From: Gremmenia infestans
Lineage: Eukaryota; Ascomycota; Leotiomycetes; Helotiales; Hamatocanthoscyphaceae
Assembly (NCBI GenBank): GCA_032629725.1
Contig: JAFEVB010000002.1
Location: 1,860,001 to 1,924,000 of the forward strand
DNA length: 64,000 bases
Direction of reading: 5' to 3'
Made by a program: the position numbers and the translations under genes. Below, piece after piece: positions 11,658 through 23,402 of this stretch; the stretch's first letter is position 1, and each line of letters begins with the position of its first letter. Under the pieces are notes generated by a model. The model saw nothing but the letters and a program-made list of their open reading frames with translations. It was not told the origin of the DNA and searched no databases.

Positions 11658-12697
11658 ATGTCAACCACTGCCCCTTCTTCCATCCTCAGACGAGCTCTCC
11701 TCTACGGTATTTCCCAAACTGCCTTCCCCTCTCCTCCCCCTCACTACTCCCCTATAAAACACAACACAACTAACATCCTATCTCCCTCCCCACAGTCCCA
11801 TCCTCCTCCCCCAAATTCCTCGAGAAATCCCGCTCCCTAACCGTAGACACCATATCCTACGACCTAGAAGACAGCGTCTCCCCCGCCCAAAAACCCAACG
11901 CCCGCACAAGACTCCTCTCCTTCCTCTCCTCCTCCCCCCGGCCCCCACACATCACCGAGCTCTCCGTGCGCATCAACGCCGTCTCCTCGGGCCTAGCCCT
12001 CGAAGACCTAACCACCATCCTGCGCGCAAAGCACCTCGATGCCATCGTCGTGCCAAAGGTAAACAAAGCCTCAGACCTGCACTTCATAACCGACATCATC
12101 CGACACACGCTTCCCGAACCCAGGGAGAACCCGCTTAAGATCATAGCATTGATAGAATCCGCAGAGGCAATCACGAATCTGAACGAGATATGCCGCGCGT
12201 CCCCCTACCTTGACGGCTTGATATTCGCCGCTGAAGACTTCGCGCTGGATCTCTCACTCACGCGAACGCCGTCTCTGACGGAATTTCTGTATGCGCGCTC
12301 CGCCATTGCGACGTCGGCTAGGGCGCACCGTTTGTCGAGTACGATTGATCTAGTGTGCACGTCGTTTAGAGGGGAGGAGGGCCAGAGGGTGTTGCGGGAG
12401 GAGTGTTTGCAGGGGAAGGGACTAGGCTTTAATGGGAAGCAGTGTATTCATCCGTCTCAAGTGGAGATTGCGCAGCGGACGTTTGCGCCGGGTGAGAAGG
12501 AGGTGGAGTGGGCTGTGAGGGTTGTGGTTGGGGATGAGAAGGCAGATGTTAAGGGGCGCGGAGCGTGGACGTTAGATGGTAAGATGATCGATGTGCCTGT
12601 CGTTGGGAAAGCAAAGGCTACGGTGGAGAAGGCCAGGTTGTGTGGAATGGATGTTGATGCTATTAGGGAGACATGGAAAGATCAGGAGCCGGAATGA
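11658..12697 (+). CDS. HpcH/HpaI-type aldolase, CitE/CLYBL-like lyase
   Basis: Two exons, 11658-11706 and 11796-12697, encode 316 residues. The TIM-barrel features of the citrate lyase beta-subunit family are present in order: YDLEDSV after strand 1, RINAVSSG (CoA or substrate arginine region), VPKVNKASDL, the metal-binding glutamate in IALIESAEAI, and the second acid in FAAEDFALDL. GKQCIHPSQVEIAQ near the C-terminus is typical of the CLYBL/malyl-CoA lyase branch. The family cleaves or forms C-C bonds in CoA thioesters such as citramalyl-CoA, often in mitochondria. The N-terminus (SSILRRALLYG) is short and basic, so mitochondrial import is possible. The exact substrate cannot be read from sequence. 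Confidence 0.9.
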
Positions 12698-12847
12698 GGT
12701 CTGTTGTCCTTGATGAATCCTTTGCTTCTAGCTAATATACCCATAATCATCCAGACGATAGGAACGATTAGAACCACCTTTTGGGTATAGTACAATTAAA
12801 ATCAAGACCAAAGTGAAAATCAATCAGCCGCCCAGATCAGACACCCA
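12698..12847. other. Convergent 3' spacer
   Basis: 150 bp between the convergent stop codons of the aldolase and the PIP-box protein; presumably both 3' UTRs. Confidence 0.4.
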
Positions 12848-15800
12848 TCAATACAAGCGGCAAGACTTCCAAAATCCTTTAGCAGGATAGCTACCACCAT
12901 CGACAGGGTGATTATGATTTTGTTCTGGTTCTTCGGTTGAGACAAATACTTCCTCACTAGGGAGGTCTTCGTACTGATATATTAGTCCTTGTTCAATAGG
13001 TATTTCAAAGTTCTCCACTTCGTCGACAGAACCTTCTTCATGGCCCCACATCAGGGTCTCATGAGCATACGCCGGGCCGTTCTCCTCGTCTTCGTAAGTA
13101 TAATTGTAAAGCTGATGTTCATAATCGCCCTGCTCTTGGGCGACTTCATCCCCTTGATACGCCAGGACTTCCTGATGATGGTCGTAAGTCTCTTCATGTT
13201 GGAAAGTTTCGACCCCCTGATTAGCCGAGAGCTTGTAAGGAGGATCTTCAACGCGCAGGTTGCTGTCGAAATTCAAAGCCGCAGGATTAAAGAAATTTCC
13301 ACCTTGACTCCTGTATTGAATATAATCTTCCTGGGGTGTATGCGTCCTTGGTATTTGGTGTATGAAAAGAGGCTCGGGTTCTATAAATGGTGATCGTCTT
13401 GCAGGTTGAAAGGCGGGTGTTGAGCCTCGAGTACCCCAACCCCCTCGTATTGGCAGCCCGAGGTATGAATCATTTCCCGTCCCGTCCTTTGGACCTACTC
13501 CCATAGTCTGCTGGGCTTTCGACTCGCTCTGTAAATTGACCAATGGTAGTACGGATTTGCCTTCCTGTGAAACGATGCCGTGCGCAGCTTGCGCAGCTTG
13601 CGCATTAGCCTGGTCAGATCCAGGTTGAGAAATCATCGTCTCTTCGATTCGAGAATCCTTTGGTGCTGGCCTTCCCTCGTCTGCGTTTGATGCTCTGGGG
13701 GGTGACGGTATGGGCTGCTCTCCACAAAAGGCTTGTTGAGCCGAAGCTCCTATTAGAGGACCTATATCGTGCTGGTCTACAACAAGGGGTGTATTATTTT
13801 TGGACCTTTCCAGTCCTACCACGTGAGCTGCAGGCAAAGTCGTTGCTGGTCGTTTGATACGAGCCAGCTTGGCGAGTTGTTCTCTGGGCAGGGGCGTGCT
13901 CTTCGCTTCCCGCTCAATTCCCCTCTTCAATTCTGCAGAAAGGCGTACCTCCTGGGCTCTAGAACTAGGTCGTCGATGCCATCCGAGGTTTTGATCAAAA
14001 TGCTCGACAATGATACGCTGATTATCACGCATTCCTGAGTCTTTCTTCCCGTCCTTGACCGTTACACCAGGTCTATCTTCGTGCGTTTCCTTGTCGTAGA
14101 GTCCTGTCTCGGGGAGCTTCCCGTACTGCGGACTTCTTGTTCTCTGGTATCTAGGAGTGTGAGAGGGGAGATTGACAACATTTCTATTGCTTGAGTTTGT
14201 CACTGGTGATCCTGATGAGATTGTGGTGCCACTGATTCGACCGCGAGGGAACTCTCTTCGCGTGTTCTTTTTATGGTCGGGCTCACGATGCTGCCGAAGC
14301 TGTTCTGCCTCAGTTAATACTTCGTTAAAGCTTCGTGACTCTGGACGGTCATGTATCCCAGTACCACGGTAGATCCCAGTCTTTTGTAAAGACCGGCGGA
14401 TGGACTCAGGTGTTAGACTGCGTTGTTGGCTCGTATTTCTTAATCGCCTTGACATTTCAGTGGTACGGGGAGAAATCTGACTCTCAGACCACGTGAAGTA
14501 GGTGTTTGCCTTGCCTGATATTCTGCTAGTCGATTCCGGCTGTCTTTCGGCATAATTCACACCAAGGGACGTTTCCCGGAGCTTTAAGAGTCTACTTGAT
14601 GGGGATCTTTGACGAAAAGTCAAAGCTTGTTCCCTCGTAGGTTCAAGATATTGAGGCCGCTTGTCAGAGGTGTAGTACTTATCAGATGCAAATTGTCTCT
14701 CGTAGAAATAATCTTCAAATGCGGTAATGGTTGAAGATGCTCGACCTCTGGTTTTAGAATCGAGCTCTCTTAATGGAGTCTTTGTTGGTTTGAAGAAAGT
14801 AGATATCTTGTCCTGAGTTCTTACTGCTTTTTCCTTTTCCTTCTCACGGGATTTTGAGGTTATTTTGTCTGGTTTGTTACCGGGCGCGATGCGATCTCCT
14901 TGGTGAAGAAACTCCATCTCTGAAAAGGCTAAGTCAGGCACTAAGCAAATGGTGTTAGCAAACGATCTAATAGAAATATGTACTCATACGTACAACCACG
15001 ACGTTTAGCTGGAGAAGATGCACGTCCATTCTTGAACAAGCCAAGGCCGTGAGATGGTCGAAGCTAGGGTATTTAGCATAACGGCTATTCGTATCTGGAG
15101 AGCTGCTCACTGTCAAGCGCTCTTGCTCCATGCTCTTCGATGAGAAGTTACGTATGAAGTCTTCTCCAGCTTTCTTTGCCGTCTTCTTTCGACCACCCCT
15201 TTTCTCAGGCTTCGTGGTAGATCGTTTCTCCTCAACTGCCTTTTCGGATGTGTGACGTTTCTTTTTGGGTTCATAGCGATCTGCCTTGGTCTTATGGCGT
15301 GCTCTTTTCTCGAACGTTTCTTTCGGGGGGCTCGACTGATCGGATCGGCTTGCTGTGTCTGGTTCTATTTGCTCAGTTTTGCGCTTCTTATGGAGGTGGG
15401 CCTTTTGTTGCTGTCTGCCTAGAGACTTGTCTTTTCTTTCCCCTGGAACTGTACGCTGCGGCCTTGGTGGCGCTGGATCTTCGAGGAGAGAGCTATCAGA
15501 AGATGAATTATGTCTTCGCTTGTATTTTCTTCGTCCGCCACTGTCATCCACGACAAATTGAGGATGCGCATAACGTGATATGTTAAGATGTGCATTCAGC
15601 AAGTTATCTTCACGTCCTATTAGGCATCGAATCAGCAAGTGTCATGCTAACACGAAGCTGTAGTTTCGTGAAAACGACATGGCTTACTATGCGGCCTCTC
15701 CACTCCTTTCGACCTTTCATCAGCTACGTTCTGCTCTTGCTCATTTTGTATGAGCCACCGGCGAACGTATTCATTGTCACCGCTCAGTGCTGGCCCTAAT

Positions 15801-15982
15801 AGACTGTGCCCTATACGTGCCCTTGATATTCCGTTGCTCTGGGGAAGAACCTCCGAAGAGCGCTTTTCGACGCGCTCTGATTCTCGTCTGCGATGATGGT
15901 CTTGTCTGTGATAGCCTACAGAGTCTTTGGGTTTACGCTCATGAGCGCGGTGATCACGCTGGTGGTGTCTGTCCATGGACAT
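12848..15982 (-). CDS. Large disordered protein with a PIP-box-like motif
   Basis: Four exons: 15982-15688, 15616-15111, 15063-14994 and 14940-12848. All junctions keep phase, including a 47-bp intron, giving 987 residues. The start is the first ATG (MSMDRHHQRD). The N-terminal part has GPALSGDNEYVRRWLIQNEQ and a basic block with FEKRARHKTKADRYEPKK and KKAGEDFIRNFSSKS, which I recall from conserved fungal hypothetical proteins. At about residues 333-340 there is QDKISTFF, an exact match to the PCNA-interacting consensus Q-x-x-I/L/M-x-x-F-F, followed by basic residues. The rest is S/T/R/Q-rich with an acidic C-terminal third. Many basic K/R clusters suggest a nuclear location. No enzyme domain was seen. 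A role at replication forks or in repair is inferred from the PIP-like box only. Confidence 0.8.
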
Positions 15983-18900
15983 GTGGTTGAACAATTGATA
16001 ATGAAAGTTCAATCGAGCATTACAAGCTCGAAAGTGTAATGCAATTGGAAATGGAAATCAAAGTATTGTCATGCGGGTTTAAATGTTCCAAGCTCCCTCT
16101 GAAAGAAGAGACTCACTTTTCAACTGTCGCGAATGCCTAGCTAGGAAGGAACGACTGAACAAGAACGTTCCTGCTGGTTGTAAACGTTACAGCACCAACA
16201 CAAGCCGGGCTTGATTTTGCGATGCCACGAGTCACTCTAATTCTAAGGCTCGTTCTCAGTTCGAGGAGTAGAGAAGAGCCTAGTAGCAACAGCTCAAGAA
16301 AACTAAAGATGAGAAGCGAAATTCAAACGGGCAATCAACAAATATGGATGGGTGGACTAGTTCTGAACGAATTTCGATCCCAAACTTGAAGTGTTGATAC
16401 CCCTGAATCAATATCGATACCATGCATTTGGTCGCCACTCAACTCAAGCATCATCCTGAACTCTGCCCCTGCATAACAGGTACTTTGCATCTGAAGTCCT
16501 CGGTATGCCAGATTATCAGACATGATTTGAGGGGGGATGACGGTGAGGGGCACAAAAAAGCGGTGTAGGTGAACGGTCGCAGCCCTACAAAGGTCCCGCC
16601 ATCCATACTCCATACATGCAGGCTGTTTCTTGCATTCCAGGCATGTTGTCAGAACAGGGAATTTGATGGGCCAACAGATTGAGATCTGATGTCCACCAGC
16701 GATCACATGATTTGTAGGCAATGCGACTGAAGATGCCCAAGATGAGTTGTCACGAGGGAACCGAGAACCGGGAGATTGGATTGGACCGTGACAAGCTTGA
16801 AAGGCGATCTCTGCAGCTATAATTACTTCGTACTATTGTTCTACGTTAATTAAAAAAGTGTGATATCTTTAGCTCAGGGCATTGCTAGAGAGAAAAAGAC
16901 AATAGTGGGGATACTTTGACCGAAACTTTCTTTTACTTTCCTTCCCTTTTCCTTTTTCTCCAGCAGCCAGCCTCCCATTTGCCGCGGTTGAAAGCACGGA
17001 GTGGGGAGGCGGCTCAATTACATACCGATCAAAAGCAAGAACAGAAAAAAAAAGCAATACAGGTCTGTAACAGTATTGTACGTTCCTCATCACATGTTCA
17101 TGTTTATGTTCCTGAGCAGGCAAGTTCGCGGCGCGGGTGAGGAGAAGAAGATAGGAAAATACGAAGTACGGAAGTGAGGATTGAGTGGGGATTGGATAAA
17201 CATGATGTGCTCCCCTCTCAGTGTCACACAAGTGCCACTATACCGACACCACCAACCATGGGTAGCAAATGTTCAAGAAAACTTGAATACTCGTACAGAT
17301 TAATAATAAAGTACACAAGAAATGGTATGGCGTGGTGTGGTGTATCTTTAAGCTCGAGCTCGGGCCAGGGAGGGTTAGCGTCGGCTCCTCTTGCAGGTGA
17401 GTGCAAGGCAAGTGCAAGGGCCTCTCTCGCCTTATCGATAAGTTTAGACCCCCAGGACCCTCAGGACCTCCACTCCAGGACCCTCACTTTCCCCTCCATC
17501 CCAAAATTTCACTCCAACCCCACTAAATTGGCCCGAGCGGTCATAATGAGTGGTAATCCTGCAAACATACCATAGTATACGATAGCATAGCATAGCATAG
17601 CATACCTACCTTACCTTACCTTACCTACCTTGCATCATGCACCTCACTCCTAACAGTAGAGAAAATCAATTCGAGCTCCGGTGCTTTTAACAACCATTTC
17701 AAACGGTGTACGAGTATCCCGCGAGGACCACCACGGACTCAGTAGTTCTACCGAAAAGTGTCCTCTTTTCTACCTAAATTTCTCCTTGCCCCTCCCCCTC
17801 TAAGCTTTCAGTATCCGCCTTTGTAGATCTTACCATAGCTAGGGGACACACTTGCACATCGAATCAACTTACTAGTCTACTGTATATAAAGAGAGTAGGT
17901 AGGTAGGTATGTAGGTAGGGTAGGGTAGGCTCACTCAATCACAGAAGTCTAAGCTGTCTTCGATTCTCGACCCACCTCCCGACCAAAAAGAGAAATGCAT
18001 AAATTATTGTGTGCTCCAGTATTCCTTCTCCTCAGCCTGCATATTTAGGCGTGATGTCGGAGCAGCCATAAAGTCAACGATAACTGTTCTGCTTCGTGCG
18101 ATTGGAGCGATTGCAGGCTGTACCATGGCAATTGTAGTTGCATGTCGGGCGAGGGCAACATCTTGGTTTGATGCGGACCGTTACAAATCCGGAGACGGGT
18201 ATGTTGATGCCCATCGAGGAATCGAGGAATCGAGCATATAACATACGGTGGAGCAAGAGTAGTAGTAGTGCATTTGATATACTTTTTGATGCCAAGGCAA
18301 GCCATGAAGTTTTCAAGCGGTAGGTCGAGCTAGGTAGGTACCTAGGTAGAGCTAGACGTTGAGAGATGGGCAGGGCAGGCATCCCACCATCTCCCATTAT
18401 AATGCACCTGCCGAGCGTTCTAGGCTATTCGTGCGTTAAAGCTGCTTTTGTCTCTACCCTGTTGTTTGCCTGATTGATGATGATGATTGGAGCAGGAACC
18501 TTGCTGGCGCACACCTGGTACGCCTTCGCAAGCTGTTGGACTGGCTACGCAGGTCCTGAGCTATTAAAGTTACATGTAAAAGCGAGAGCTTTCTTGGTAT
18601 CGTACAGGTAGGTAGGTAGGTAGGTAGACAAACTGGTAAGCTGGTGAAGCAAAGCACCATTGACAGCCGTGAGATGAGATGAGAGATAAAATGATATGAT
18701 ATGATATGACAAAAGCACCAAAAGGATCGAGGATCGAGGATCGAGAATCTGAACCTTCTTTGGGCTATAGTCTACAGAGTAGTATTCCTCATCCACCCAC
18801 CTCCCCAACCGCCCATCCATTCACATTTCTGCAAAGGTCCTCCTAGACCCCTCAAGACCCTGGCTTGAATCAGACCCTTGATAAGCTTGGCGTTCTTCCT

Positions 18901-19431
18901 GCCCCGCCTTCCACCCTATCAACCACTAGCGCCTCAGTCTAAGCGAGAAGCTGCCCCTCCTTCAAAGTCTCTGCATCTCCTCTCCCCCGCTCCCACCTCT
19001 TCTTCCCAAACACCAACACAAATCTCGATATCTTTTCGCGATCTGTCCCAAATCCTAATCTTTTGCGATTTCTTCGTCAAGCATCCGTTCGTACTGTCCT
19101 TTCAGTCGTCCGACAATCGCCTTCTGAGTCTCACAATCAACAGTCAGAAATTCACTCCCGCGCCCAATCTCTCACCTTTCCAACTCTTCAAGAAGTTCGT
19201 CCTGATCTCCTGCTTGCCTGCGCTGACCTTGTCATCACCGATCTCATCACCTTCCCATGTCCCTTCCTTGTCCGCTCTGCGGAGTCCTGTTCTGCCTCGA
19301 TGTATCTTTCTTTGCGTGATCCGCATTCCGTCCGTTTCGTACCTGCCACCAACGCCATGGCGCGCTCTTTTCTGTGTGATGCGCGTGGAAATTGAGACTT
19401 TAAGCCAGGTTCTCGAAAAAACACCAGAAAT
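15983..19431. other. Long intergenic region with GGTA/TACC repeat clusters
   Basis: About 3.4 kb with no supported gene. The last part (from roughly 18880) is pyrimidine-rich and probably the leader of the glycine-rich RNA-binding gene. Simple repeats include GCATA and TACCT runs (17585-17632), GTAGG runs (17893-17932), GGTA runs (18602-18628), ATGAT runs (18690-18710) and GAGGATC units (18722-18746). Confidence 0.5.
17585..17632. repeat. GCATA and TACCT microsatellites
   Basis: Tandem AGCAT units followed by TACCT/TTACC units. A complementary GGTAG-type tract lies 300 bp downstream, and another at 18602-18628. Confidence 0.8.
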
Positions 19432-20175
19432 ATGTCCAAGCTCTTTATTGGGTAAGTCCACCTCCGCGCGTTTGCGACCGCTTTTCATTCCATTCCTTCC
19501 TATCCTCAAACCCGCGCTAACCCATGCTACTAGCGGCCTCGCATGGCACACTGATGAGAATGCTCTTCGTCAGAAGTTCGAGGAGTTCGGAGCTGTCGAG
19601 GAGGCAGTAAGTCAATCACATCCTCATTTCCAATTCCAGATCCTATACTAACACCCTTTTCAGGTTGTCGTGAAGGACCGTGACACTGGCCGTAGCCGTG
19701 GCTTTGGCTTCGTCCGATACGGCAGCGACCCCGATGCCGAGGCTGCAATTGCTGCCATGAACAACGTCGAGTATGTTGAGATTCCACTTCTTGTTAGACA
19801 AGATCTAACTTGACTAGGTTCGACGGCCGAACCATTCGTGTCGACAAGGCTAGCGAGCGTGGCTCTGGAGGTGGCGGCGGCGGATTCAACCGTGGTGGAG
19901 GCGGCGGTGGAGGATACAACCGTGGTGGAGGCTCATACGGCGGTGGTGGTGGTGGATACGGCGGCGGCCGTGAGGGTGGATATGGAGGCCAATCAGGTGG
20001 TGGTGGATATGGTGGTAGCCAGGGCGGTGGCTACGGAGGTGGCGGTGGTGAGTTTCCTCTTTCTTGACCTTTTTGTTCCCTCCAATGCTGACCATCAGAT
20101 AAAGGATACCAGGGTGGTCAGGGTGGTGGCTATGGTGGAGGCGAGCAGCAGCAAGGTGGTGGCCGCTGGAACTAG
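19432..20175 (+). CDS. Glycine-rich RNA-binding protein (single RRM)
   Basis: Five exons: 19432-19451, 19534-19606, 19664-19770, 19818-20047 and 20099-20175, giving 168 residues. One RRM occupies residues 1-80, with RNP2 as LFIGGL (residues 4-9) and RNP1 as RGFGFVRY. The tail is almost only Gly, Tyr, Arg, Gln and Ser in repeated [12 protein letters not shown] units and ends QQQGGGRWN. This is the fungal/plant GRP or cold-inducible RNA-binding layout; the likely role is mRNA binding or chaperoning under stress. The last intron falls inside the glycine tail. Keeping it would end the protein after GGGEFPLS, so intron retention would make a slightly shorter isoform. The first exon has only 20 coding bases. 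The 3' end faces the ChaC gene, 369 bp away. Confidence 0.95.
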
Positions 20176-20544
20176 GTGCTTGTTGGATGTGATCTTCTCT
20201 CCGACCTCGCGCGTTCGTACGAATTGACAGCAAGAAAAGTTAGCTTGGGTGTGCAGCGAAAAGGTTCATTGGTGTAGGCTTTAGGATATCATCTTTGATG
20301 GTGTCTCACGGTCAGCTTCGTGGTCTCTGAATGCGGTTTGCCTTTTGCTTTCTCGGAGTTGGGGGGATTACCTGTTGCTCGGTCTCGGTCACGTATTCTA
20401 ACAATTCATCACAAATGGTCTCTCAAATATCCAATCTCGACTTAGATCACTTTGATCAAGGTCTTCTTCATAGCTACTGCACTTCGCAGTCTAGTCTAGC
20501 GGGGATAGGCAACAATGACCCGTCTTAGGGGAATCAATGGCTTC
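20176..20544. other. Convergent 3' spacer
   Basis: 3' UTRs of two convergent genes; nothing else seen. Confidence 0.4.
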
Positions 20545-21602
20545 TTACAAAATCCGCTTCTCTGTCTCTTCTTGTTCATCGGTGCTGTCGACCTTCTTGA
20601 GCTCATGGTCCAGTGCCTCTTTGCCTTGGCTCACGCCACCAGTGGCCTCTGCAATCTTCCTCAGTCGATCAGCCAGGTCCTTGACATGGTAATCTCCGCT
20701 TTCTGGGCTCAAGCCATCTAAAGCCGTCTCTAAACTTAAAAGATAATCCTTATTCGGCCCGCTTGGACCTTCGCTCCGATATATGTGCTCCGCAAGCCTG
20801 TTTGGATCTTGTGGGCCCATGAACTGATCGTTATCTGGGGTCCCGATATACACCAAAGTCTTGATCAAGGGCGACGCATCCGCCGGATGGAAATCTGTGT
20901 AGTGGATGGTATACCCGTTAATCTCCCGAATGTCGAGATACTCCTTGACCTCGGCGACCTTTGCTGCCTCAATCCGATATGCGGTGCCCCAAACTTTGTC
21001 TGAAGATGCCGAAGAGTGGGGATCAGACAAAGTCTCCCAGAAGGATCTTTCGATCAGTGTCACAACCCGCCCTGGCTTGTCAGGCGTTCCACGGTGATCC
21101 TGGCTTAGTCAATGTCAGCATGGTAAGCTCAAAGTGCAGTAGAGTTGTTGGACAGCAAGAATGACAATATCTCAACTATGGGCGGCGACTTGAGATTCCG
21201 AGAAATTCGGATGTCTCTTTTCAGGCTTCTATAGACCACCGCTATACTTGAGATATTGCTGCTTTTTGTAATCCATTTAAAGGAGGATTCTTCTTCCTAC
21301 CTAGCCTATGATTCATAAGTCACAATCCAAAATCTCCAGACGGGAACAGCCACAGACCTGCCAAAACCGACGAACATAACCTGTAACATAACCAGGGATA
21401 CGTCGGTCTGTTCATGGGTTCAATGAAACGCCTATGAAAAGACACTCGGGGTTCATGACTCACCAAAGTGCGGTGGAGGTTTCCAAATCAAACTCCTGGG
21501 ATTTTTGTCAGATGTGTTGCGATAGATAAATCGAAAAATGGCCTACCCGTAACCAAAAAGCCAAAATTCAGTCTCTGTGCTTATAGAAGTACCCACTGCC
21601 AT
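20545..21602 (-). CDS. GCG1: ChaC-like gamma-glutamylcyclotransferase
   Basis: Model of 233 residues with exons 21602-21547, 21495-21464, 21407-21358, a 5-base microexon 21305-21301, and 21103-20545. The nucleotide-like fold signature GYGSLIWKPPPHFDRRIPGY is assembled from three exons. RRFWQ is followed by DHRGTPDKPGRV and then YLDIREINGYT, which holds the catalytic glutamate of the family. ChaC enzymes cut glutathione to 5-oxoproline and Cys-Gly in the cytosol. Without the microexon the junction reads FWQ-DHRG and lacks three residues that the family normally has between W-Q and D-H-R-G. With it the join reads FWQASQDHRG, which fits. The C-terminal 40 residues (EATGGVSQGKEALDHELKK...) are a variable tail. 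The family assignment is firm; the microexon needs transcript proof. Confidence 0.88.
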
Positions 21603-22266
21603 GGCGAAGTTTCCTGTGGGTGGCCGGGTGACACTCAAATGAAGCCTGTCAAAGACGCAAAGACAAGATGGAAAAGATGCGGTCGCGGTGTCTCGTTGCT
21701 GAGCACTTGACTCTCGTAAAATATGACGGGAAGGAGATGATGAGCGTATACAGCAGGACTACAATTTAAACGATTGTGAAACAAAGTCGTGGGTGACTCT
21801 TCTGTCACGCGGCGAGGTTGTAATGTATTGTTGATGTTTGAAAATACTGATACTGTATGCGACGAAGTACGTACAGTACAGTACCTGGCTTGGCTTGGCA
21901 GCAATTAGCTTTGCTGGCACCAGCTATCAGTTCTATTTACAGTATGTGTCTATTTAGATTCCCCTCTAATCCAACAAGAGCCTTTCTTTACTTTCGCTGT
22001 ATACATTCCTGCAATTTATTGATTGTGCGAGTTCCTGTTTTCATGTAAAAAGCTCGGGTTGTTTGCCCGCACCTGCGCCCACCCTTGCCTTGTCTCAAGC
22101 CAAGGCGCAGCATCCCGCCAGTTCATGGTTGGCTTGACTTGATCACTCGAGGCTGTCTATCAGAGGGTCTAACAACACCACGAAACCGCCCTTCTGCTTG
22201 AAGATCTTGCATCTCATAAGTACCATTTTGAGTCTCTCATCCGATCAACCAACTCTCCTCATCAAG
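21603..22266. promoter_or_regulatory. Divergent promoter ChaC / penta-EF-hand gene
   Basis: 664 bp between outward-facing start codons, with a GTAC-rich tract (GTACGTACAGTACAGTACC) at 21867-21885. Several CTTGGCTTGG-like repeats flank it. No coding signal. Confidence 0.45.
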
Positions 22267-23402
22267 ATGGCGTACAATCGCACCTTCAATCCCGATTCCC
22301 TGCCTGCGTAAGTAAACAGGAGCAGCTCTGACCCCGCTGCGAATTGAGGCTGACCTGGACATTCACAGTTTCGCAGAGCCAGAAAGAGTACCGATTCACT
22401 ATATTGAGCGCTCGAGTCATAGAACCTTCACTGACATCACTGCTATAGAAAACTGGGAAGGCCGAAATCCCTCCGCCCTTGAATTACTCCACCGCGCCCT
22501 CTGGACATACCCAAGCACAGCAAATGGCCCACCAACCGTATAACAAACCTCAGCCTCTTCCTCCCACACAAAACAGAAGATCCTCACAACCTCCGATTCC
22601 AGGAGGACAAAGACTATCGCCTCAGATGCCGCCACAAGGAAACTACGGTTATGGCAATTCCCCGCCAACCTCATCGCACGGCTACGCTTCTCCTCCGCCA
22701 GGGAACTACGGCTCGCGGCCACCACCAGTCCAGCAAAGACCCCCTCCAATGTCAAGACCGCCTCCATCTCCTGCCCCACCAAGTGGTGCCGGAGACCCAG
22801 CACTCTGGCCCCTTTTCAAAGCTGTTGACAAAGATGGTACCGTAGCCTTATTACACCCCTAGAAGCTATTCACTGACTCGCTCTTCAGGTAGCGGACAGC
22901 TGAGTGAGAAAGAACTTCGAGCGGCACTCGTAAACGGTGACTGGTCATCCTTCGATCCTTATACAGTCAGAATGATGATTCGCATGTTCGATAGCGATCG
23001 CTCGGGACTTATTGGTTTCGAAGAATTCTGTGGATTATGGGGATTCCTAGCCGCGTGGCGTTCGCTCTTTGATCGATTTGATGCCGATAGAAGTGGAAAT
23101 ATTAGCCTCGACGAATACACAAACGCCTTGGTGGCATTTGGCTATAGATTAAGCCCTCAGTTCGTAGAGACGCTATTCAGGACATATGATAAACGGGGCG
23201 AAGGAGCCATCAGTTTCGATCTCTTTGTGCAGAGTTGCATTAGCCTAAAGAGAATGACTGATGTTTTCAAGAAGTATGATGATGATAGGGATGGATACAT
23301 AACGCTGTCCTTGTAAGCCATGCCCTTCGATCACGAAATATAAGACTCCTGCTAATTAAACATAGCGAGGACTTTCTAACCGAGATAATTCGGCAAAAGT
23401 AG
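22267..23402 (+). CDS. PEF1: Penta-EF-hand calcium-binding protein
   Basis: Five exons: 22267-22307, 22369-22387, 22449-22836, 22889-23312 and 23366-23402, giving 302 residues. Residues 1-130 are Pro/Gln/Tyr-rich (PPPGNYGSRPPP). The EF-hand part follows: DKDGSGQLSEKEL (loop 1), DSDRSGLIGFEEF (loop 2), DADRSGNISLDEY (loop 3), a degenerate DKRGEGAISFDLF (loop 4) and DDDRDGYITLSF (loop 5). This is the ALG-2/peflin order with a proline-rich N-terminus, and such proteins link calcium signals to membrane traffic and repair. Exon 2 is only 19 bases long. The last exon adds FEDFLTEIIRQK, the dimer-forming end of the domain. Loops 1-3 keep the acidic ligands; loop 4 looks weak. Confidence 0.93.
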
